From: Lachnospiraceae bacterium FE2018
Lineage (GTDB): Bacteria > Bacillota > Clostridia > Lachnospirales > Lachnospiraceae
Assembly (NCBI GenBank): GCA_000702845.1
Contig: JNKK01000003.1
Location: 102,123-166,122, forward strand
Direction of reading: 5' to 3'
DNA: 64,000 nucleotides
Part shown: piece by piece, positions 59,868 to 64,000 of the stretch
Layout of the letters: every line of letters begins with the position of its first letter
Position numbering within the stretch: position 1 is the stretch's first letter
Position numbers and translations under genes: made by a program
Notes under the pieces: model-generated
Seen by the model: the letters and a program-made list of their open reading frames with translations, nothing else
What the model was told of the DNA's origin: nothing
The model's database searches: none

Positions 59868-61385
59868 TTATTTCTCCTTACTGCTCCCCATTGCAGATCC
59901 CTGGTTTTCTTTATTGTTCCCCTTTGCGGCTCCCCGGTAAAGTGAATCCTTTCCAAAACGACGCGCAATCTCTGCTTCCATTTTCTGAAGCTGCATCTGC
60001 CTGTCCGGAACTGCCGGTTCTGCAGAATGATTCTTCTGCTTTGTCTGAGCTGTCGGTCCGGCAGAATGTTTTTCCTGATTGATCTGAGCTGTCGGTCCGG
60101 CAGAATGTTTTTCCTGATTGATCTGAGCTGTGGATTCGCCGGAATATACTTCCGGCCTGGTCTGTATCACGGCTTTGTCAGCTGCATCCGCCCGGGTGCG
60201 CATTTCATTTAACCGGCTGATTGCTTCCATAAAACTGACCTGCCGGTATTCGCCGCGGTCCAGGCCGGACCCGCCGACTCCGATCAGGCGGATATGATTT
60301 CCTTTTCCAAAAAGACCGTTTTTCCCCAGCAGAAGCTGACGCATCAACTGTTCTGCTGTCTGATAAATCAGTTCTGCATCATTTGTTGACGCAGAAAGCT
60401 TCATCTGTCTCGAACGGCGCTGAAACGAATCTGTCTTGACACTCACATCAATCGTACCGGCAAAAACCTCATCCCGCTGCATCCGCGCGGCAACTTTTTC
60501 AGATAAATGCTTTATAATCGGCAGCGCCTCTTTCTCAAAATTATCTTCCGTAATATCAAACGCCGTCGTCGTTTCGTTTGAATAACTCTTTGCTTCTTCC
60601 CGCGTTGTCGTTACCGATGCCCGGCTGATACCATTGGCGCTCCTGAAGATATAGCTGCCTCCTTTTTCACCAAGCAGCGACTGCAGGATTTTCAGATCCG
60701 CATGTGCGGCATCTCCGATGGTGCGAATTCCGATATTCTCCAGCTTCTCCGCCGTTGCCCGTCCGCATCCGTGCAGTTCCCGGATTGGAAGCGGCCACAT
60801 TTTCTGCGGAATTTCATCCGGAAACAGTGTGTGTACCTTGTCAGGCTTTGTGAAATCACTCGCCATCTTAGCCAGAAGACGATTGGTCGACACTCCGACA
60901 TTCACTGTAAATCCAAGACGCTGAAAGACCGTGTTTTTTATATGATAAGCGAGGTTAAGAGGATAGGAAAGCCTGTCGGCATCTGATGATTCACCCGCGG
61001 TTTTCTTTTCAAACCTTAGTTCCAGCCCTGCGGTATCCATATATGCCTCATCGATCGAGACCTGCTCAACCTGATCCGTGTATTCAAGAAGAATATCAAT
61101 AAATGCATGTGAATATTTCCGGTAAGTCTTAAAATCCGATCTGACCAGCACCAGATGCGGACATTTCTGCAGTGCCTTTACCACAGGCTCACCGGTTTGC
61201 ACACCATATTGTTTCGCCGGAATCGACTTGGCTGTAATGATTCCGTGACGCGTCTCCACATCTCCGCCCACCGCGGAAGGGATGGTGCGCAGATCGACAG
61301 AACCCGGCTCCTCTTCCAGTTTCTTCAGCGCAGACCAGGATAAGAAGGCTGAATTTACATCAATATGAAAGATGTATGAATTCAT
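59868..61385 (-). CDS. dinB: DNA polymerase IV with repeat-containing C-terminal tail
   Basis: 505 residues. Y-family translesion polymerase: MNSYIFHIDVNSAFLSWSAL with metal Asp, VSIDEAYMDTAG with the second acidic pair, VNVGVSTNRLLAKMASDFTKP, then helix-hairpin-helix and little-finger domains. It acts in replication across damage. The C-terminus after residue 420 is extended by a Gln/Lys/Ser-rich tail containing two perfect and one imperfect AQINQEKHSAGPT units (39-bp DNA repeats, 60045-60161). No beta-clamp motif could be pinned in the tail. ATG 61385 has GAGGAGG before it; a longer frame is not supported. Confidence 0.95.
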   Translation of the reverse strand: MNSYIFHIDVNSAFLSWSALKKLEEEPGSVDLRTIPSAVGGDVETRHGIITAKSIPAKQYGVQTGEPVVKALQKCPHLVLVRSDFKTYRKYSHAFIDILLEYTDQVEQVSIDEAYMDTAGLELRFEKKTAGESSDADRLSYPLNLAYHIKNTVFQRLGFTVNVGVSTNRLLAKMASDFTKPDKVHTLFPDEIPQKMWPLPIRELHGCGRATAEKLENIGIRTIGDAAHADLKILQSLLGEKGGSYIFRSANGISRASVTTTREEAKSYSNETTTAFDITEDNFEKEALPIIKHLSEKVAARMQRDEVFAGTIDVSVKTDSFQRRSRQMKLSASTNDAELIYQTAEQLMRQLLLGKNGLFGKGNHIRLIGVGGSGLDRGEYRQVSFMEAISRLNEMRTRADAADKAVIQTRPEVYSGESTAQINQEKHSAGPTAQINQEKHSAGPTAQTKQKNHSAEPAVPDRQMQLQKMEAEIARRFGKDSLYRGAAKGNNKENQGSAMGSSKEK

Positions 61386-61419
61386 ATACACCTCCTCAAA
61401 TGCACCAATATAAGACCCT

Positions 61420-62772
61420 TCACTCAAAATCCATTTCCTGCAGCAGCTGCAGATATTCACTTGTGTCGCCTATGAAATCTGCAGTCCGGAACCGTTCTCC
61501 GGCTCTTGCCTCATAAATCTCAATGAAGGTTTTCCCCTGATCTTTTGGGTCCAGATCAACATCTTTCGCGTTCTGACGCCACGGATGTTCTTCCGGCAGA
61601 TGTTCATAGGCAAAATTGTGCTGCATCCATTCAAATGCCATATCCCGGGCTGTCCGCGCCATGTTTCCGTTATTACCGGGAATCTCATGTATTTCCAGCA
61701 ATGCTTCGCAGATCTGTTCCATATCTCCTGTATTCTGGATTCTCCAGGAATCAAGAATTTTCCAGTTATCTTCTGTATATTGCGCTGTAAATGATTCGCC
61801 GTTATATGTGAAAGCAAAATTCTGTCCGGATCCATCTACATCACTGAAATTCAGCTGATCCGCGGATGACAGTGTCGCTGCTTTTTGCAGAAGATCTATT
61901 GATTTCCATTCGTCTGCCTGAACCTTTGTGACCAGAACCTGATTCTGCTGAAGATAATCCTCCAGCATCTGAATCTGCATAAGTTCACGGACACTGATAA
62001 ATGTGCCCAGGGCTATGTAGGCGTCATAGTTTACACCAAATATTTCCTGTGCGCTTTCATCGCTGTCCGATCCATCCGCAACAAGATCTGCCCCTGTGAC
62101 TTCATAACCGGTTTCCCCGTCTGAATCTGTTTTCCGCAAATGAAGCATCCCGGGAAAACTTCCGCCGGAAATCATGCACAGCGACTCCCCCTGAAGATCG
62201 TAGTTCTGATACCAGAACTCACCGGAAACTCTGATATCTTCAGGATTGCTTTCATCGATGTCTACGATAATCGGACATGGAACTCCGAGATCTTCTGCGT
62301 CAAACTGACTGCCGAATTCGGAAATGATATACGCGCAGATTGTGCGGTAAAGCGAATCTACACCGGGATACACATAAGCAGGAAGTTTTTTTTCAGATGT
62401 CCCGGCGCCAGCATCAGAACCGGAGCCGGAACCTGTACTCGAATCGGTATCAGAACCAGCATCAGAAACTGTTTCGGCACCGGCTTCGGTCCCGGCACCG
62501 GAAACTGTTTCGTCAGCGGCTTCAGTCCCGGCACCGGAAACTGTTTCGCCACCGGCTTCAGTCCCGGCACCGGAAACTGTTTCGCCACCGGCTTCGGAAT
62601 CCTGCTTCGTATCACTTATGAACTGACCCGACATGTCCCCGGCATTCGATCCGCTTACTTCAGCAGAAGAATCTCCCGCAGATTTTGCCTGACCGCAGCC
62701 GGAAACAATAATTAACACGCATATTAAAACAACCGCGCTCCATTTGATATGTTTCAAATTGTTTCGATACAT
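61420..62772 (-). CDS. Lipoprotein of unknown function with 12-residue repeats
   Basis: 450 residues. Signal peptide MYRNNLKHIKWSAVVLICVL with lipobox VSGC (Cys 26) marks it as a surface lipoprotein. Residues about 45-130 are low complexity, including near-identical GAGTEAGGETVS-type 12-mers encoded by perfect 36-bp repeats (62482-62589), probably a flexible spacer. The folded part (about 135-450) has no motif I recognise; it includes YPGVDSLYRTICAYIISEFG and a C-terminal acidic end. GGAG is nine bases before the ATG. It lies 34 bp upstream of dinB on the same strand. Confidence 0.85.
   Translation of the reverse strand: MYRNNLKHIKWSAVVLICVLIIVSGCGQAKSAGDSSAEVSGSNAGDMSGQFISDTKQDSEAGGETVSGAGTEAGGETVSGAGTEAADETVSGAGTEAGAETVSDAGSDTDSSTGSGSGSDAGAGTSEKKLPAYVYPGVDSLYRTICAYIISEFGSQFDAEDLGVPCPIIVDIDESNPEDIRVSGEFWYQNYDLQGESLCMISGGSFPGMLHLRKTDSDGETGYEVTGADLVADGSDSDESAQEIFGVNYDAYIALGTFISVRELMQIQMLEDYLQQNQVLVTKVQADEWKSIDLLQKAATLSSADQLNFSDVDGSGQNFAFTYNGESFTAQYTEDNWKILDSWRIQNTGDMEQICEALLEIHEIPGNNGNMARTARDMAFEWMQHNFAYEHLPEEHPWRQNAKDVDLDPKDQGKTFIEIYEARAGERFRTADFIGDTSEYLQLLQEMDFE
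62482..62589. repeat. 36-bp tandem repeat (three units) in the lipoprotein gene
   Basis: Units start GGCTTC at 62482, 62518 and 62554, with a partial at 62590; two units are identical over the full length. In frame, so copy-number change adds or removes 12 residues. Confidence 0.9.
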
Positions 62773-62876
62773 TCATTAATACTCCGATTCAAAAAATGTC
62801 TAATTACAATCTCGAAATGAGTTTCAAATACATCTGTGCCAAAAATTATAACATGAAATGCATGTGATGTGTAATT

Positions 62877-63704
62877 TCACAGGAGATAACGATGGATCAG
62901 CGCAGAGACAATCGATGTGTTTAAAGGATTACTTCTCGTCTCGAATGTAATCAGCAGTTTTTCGCCCGGATATATCTCATTCTTCTCATATAACGCAATC
63001 TTTTTCAGCGCATTTTCTGCATATTGCGGATCATCCATCATGCCCAGATGCTCCAGATAGTATTCCTTTCTTGTCTTTTTGTTAAGCAGCATAAAATCCG
63101 GATATACGGTTATATCACCTGACAGTTTTACCGGATACTCATACCTGTACGGAACATTGTTTCGTTCAAACAAGTCAGCAAGTATCTTTTCAGACTTTGA
63201 CCGGACACGCTCACCCTTTGCTGTGTAAATTTCCGGAACCTCAGTTCCTACTTTTTTCCCCTGATATTCAATGCTTTGCCAGTTTATTGCATATTCTTCA
63301 TCTGTGACATATGCTGTTTTTATTCTGCTTTTTCTCACCGGATGACTATCAGCATAAACACGAATCAGATTAGATTCTTCATATATCTTTGGCAATTTTT
63401 GAATTGCTTTATAGCGCAACTCAAGACATTTCAGCAGTTTCTTCTCATAATCTCTTTGAATTATTGCATCCACCAATCCGCTATCTTTTTTTCTGATATA
63501 CTTGTTTTTTACGGAACCAGTAACCTGCAATTCCTGAATATCTCCTTCAGGATGTATCTGCACACAAAATTGTGTGTGATTATTTTTCTTATTGATCTTT
63601 AAAATCCCTTCCGGATAATGCATCATCTTATTCTTTAAAATTGAAATTTCATGTTCCAGTTTTTCTTTTTCCTTTTGAATAGCAGTAATTAATTCTTCCA
63701 TCAT
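62877..63704 (-). CDS. PD-(D/E)XK nuclease-like protein with coiled-coil N-terminus
   Basis: 275 residues. A coiled-coil start (EELITAIQKEKEKLEHEI, about 1-30), a middle part without known motif, and a C-terminal region resembling PD-(D/E)XK nucleases: RSKSEKILADLF (alpha-1 Glu), VPYRYEYPVKL, YPDFMLLN (Asp), YYLEHLGM (Glu at the E-x-K position, with His instead of Lys) and a late YEKNEIYPGEKLLITFE. Such proteins cut DNA in restriction, repair or mobile-element contexts. It is lower in GC than its neighbours. AGGAG precedes the ATG. The third GCATGC array begins 46 bp upstream. Confidence 0.65.
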   Translation of the reverse strand: MMEELITAIQKEKEKLEHEISILKNKMMHYPEGILKINKKNNHTQFCVQIHPEGDIQELQVTGSVKNKYIRKKDSGLVDAIIQRDYEKKLLKCLELRYKAIQKLPKIYEESNLIRVYADSHPVRKSRIKTAYVTDEEYAINWQSIEYQGKKVGTEVPEIYTAKGERVRSKSEKILADLFERNNVPYRYEYPVKLSGDITVYPDFMLLNKKTRKEYYLEHLGMMDDPQYAENALKKIALYEKNEIYPGEKLLITFETRSNPLNTSIVSALIHRYLL

Positions 63705-63749
63705 TTTATTCTCCTGTTCTTACTAGAATTCACTTACGAACACTCTATA

Positions 63750-64000
63750 GCATGCTCCTTAACTGTGAATTTGCATGCATATAAACATTTCTGTGAGATT
63801 TTGCATGCCTGGCAGCAGCCGTGAGGCATGCATTTTCTCTTATTTTGATTTTTCTGCATGCCTGGCAGCACCCACGAGGCATGCATTTTCACCTGTTTCG
63901 GATTATCTGCATGCCTGGCAGCAACTTCGAAGCATGCAGATTCACTTGTTTTGAGTTTCCTGCATGCCCGGCGGCAACTTCGAAGCATGCAGATTCACTT
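63750..64000. repeat. GCATGC phased array, copy 3, runs off the window
   Basis: Ten perfect GCATGC at 63750, 63773, 63803, 63826, 63856, 63879, 63909, 63932, 63962 and 63985: exact 23/30 alternation. Spacer sequence (CTGGCAGCA and similar) differs from copies 1 and 2, so only the palindrome and phasing are shared. Anchors 23 bp apart form hairpins such as TGCATGCCT / AGGCATGCA. The array probably continues beyond the end. Confidence 0.92.

Noticed and set aside
62140..62715. 191-residue rightward frame in the lipoprotein gene
   Set aside because: Kept open only by the 36-bp repeats; the lipoprotein frame has signal peptide, lipobox and ribosome site.
63734..63988. 84-residue open frame through the third GCATGC array
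   Set aside because: Its protein only translates the repeat (recurring ACR/MHA-type segments), has no ribosome site and no independent support.
1..64000. tRNA and rRNA genes
   Set aside because: All intergenic gaps were read for TTCGA-type arms, CCA ends and rRNA-like stretches; none was convincing.

Overview
The window looks like a chromosome segment of an anaerobic Clostridia bacterium, most likely Lachnospiraceae or a close relative (inference from gene content and protein style, not from a marker gene). Supporting features are the paired glgC/glgD glycogen genes, a membrane pyrophosphatase, the [FeFe]-hydrogenase maturation set with its TM1266-type regulator, TauA/SsuA-like ABC import next to corrinoid-type methyltransferases, and strong AGGAGG ribosome sites. 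No rRNA or tRNA gene, CRISPR array, prophage or conjugative module was seen; the only insertion-sequence trace is a truncated IS5-type transposase.

Layout. 0-10 kb: cation/proton antiporter, glgC-glgD, a very large REC-GGDEF-EAL-GGDEF regulator and the pyrophosphatase hppA. 10-22 kb: a leftward run with a PurF-like protein, a membrane GDPD, YjbQ, an unknown protein, an AsnB-like protein, cysK, a SEC-C/TPR protein, a glutaredoxin and an ABC exporter. The PurF-like and AsnB-like proteins both lack the catalytic cysteine of their glutaminase domain. 22-34.6 kb: an accessory metabolic cluster with two UroD/MtaA-family methyltransferases (one fused to a thioredoxin domain), a NifX-like protein, a PadR-G3E GTPase fusion, a second G3E GTPase, an aquaglyceroporin, an ABC importer and a hydantoinase/oxoprolinase-type ATPase. 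A shared GTAGAC-N3-GTCTAC palindrome suggests a local regulon. 34.9-40 kb: hydF, hydG, TM1266-like gene and hydE, but no hydrogenase. 40-47 kb: AraC regulator, asymmetric heterodimeric ABC exporter, LMW phosphatase, NhaC antiporter. 47-64 kb: trmL, nth, malQ, lipid kinase, CMP-kinase-like protein, PPK2, AGCS symporter, mazG, aldo/keto reductase, DUF975 protein, then SGNH hydrolase, dinB and a lipoprotein (each with in-frame minisatellites) and a PD-(D/E)XK-like protein.

The least expected structure lies between genes. Three arrays (16.57-16.92, 48.69-49.01 and 63.75-64.0 kb) carry GCATGC palindromes at alternating 23- and 30-bp spacing, a 53-bp period held in register through whole arrays. 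A fourth array uses GCATCCGCA/TGCGGATGC with an 85-bp period. A hairpin repeat sits directly behind several stop codons. Two structured RNA candidates stand out: a roughly 200-nt orphan transcript with its own promoter and terminator near 54.5-54.7 kb, and a roughly 290-nt leader ahead of the TM1266-like/hydG/hydF genes.

The best candidates for something new are the methyltransferase/G3E/ABC/ASKHA cluster with its operator, and the phased GCATGC arrays. All functional calls come from reading protein motifs and DNA by eye; no database search was possible.
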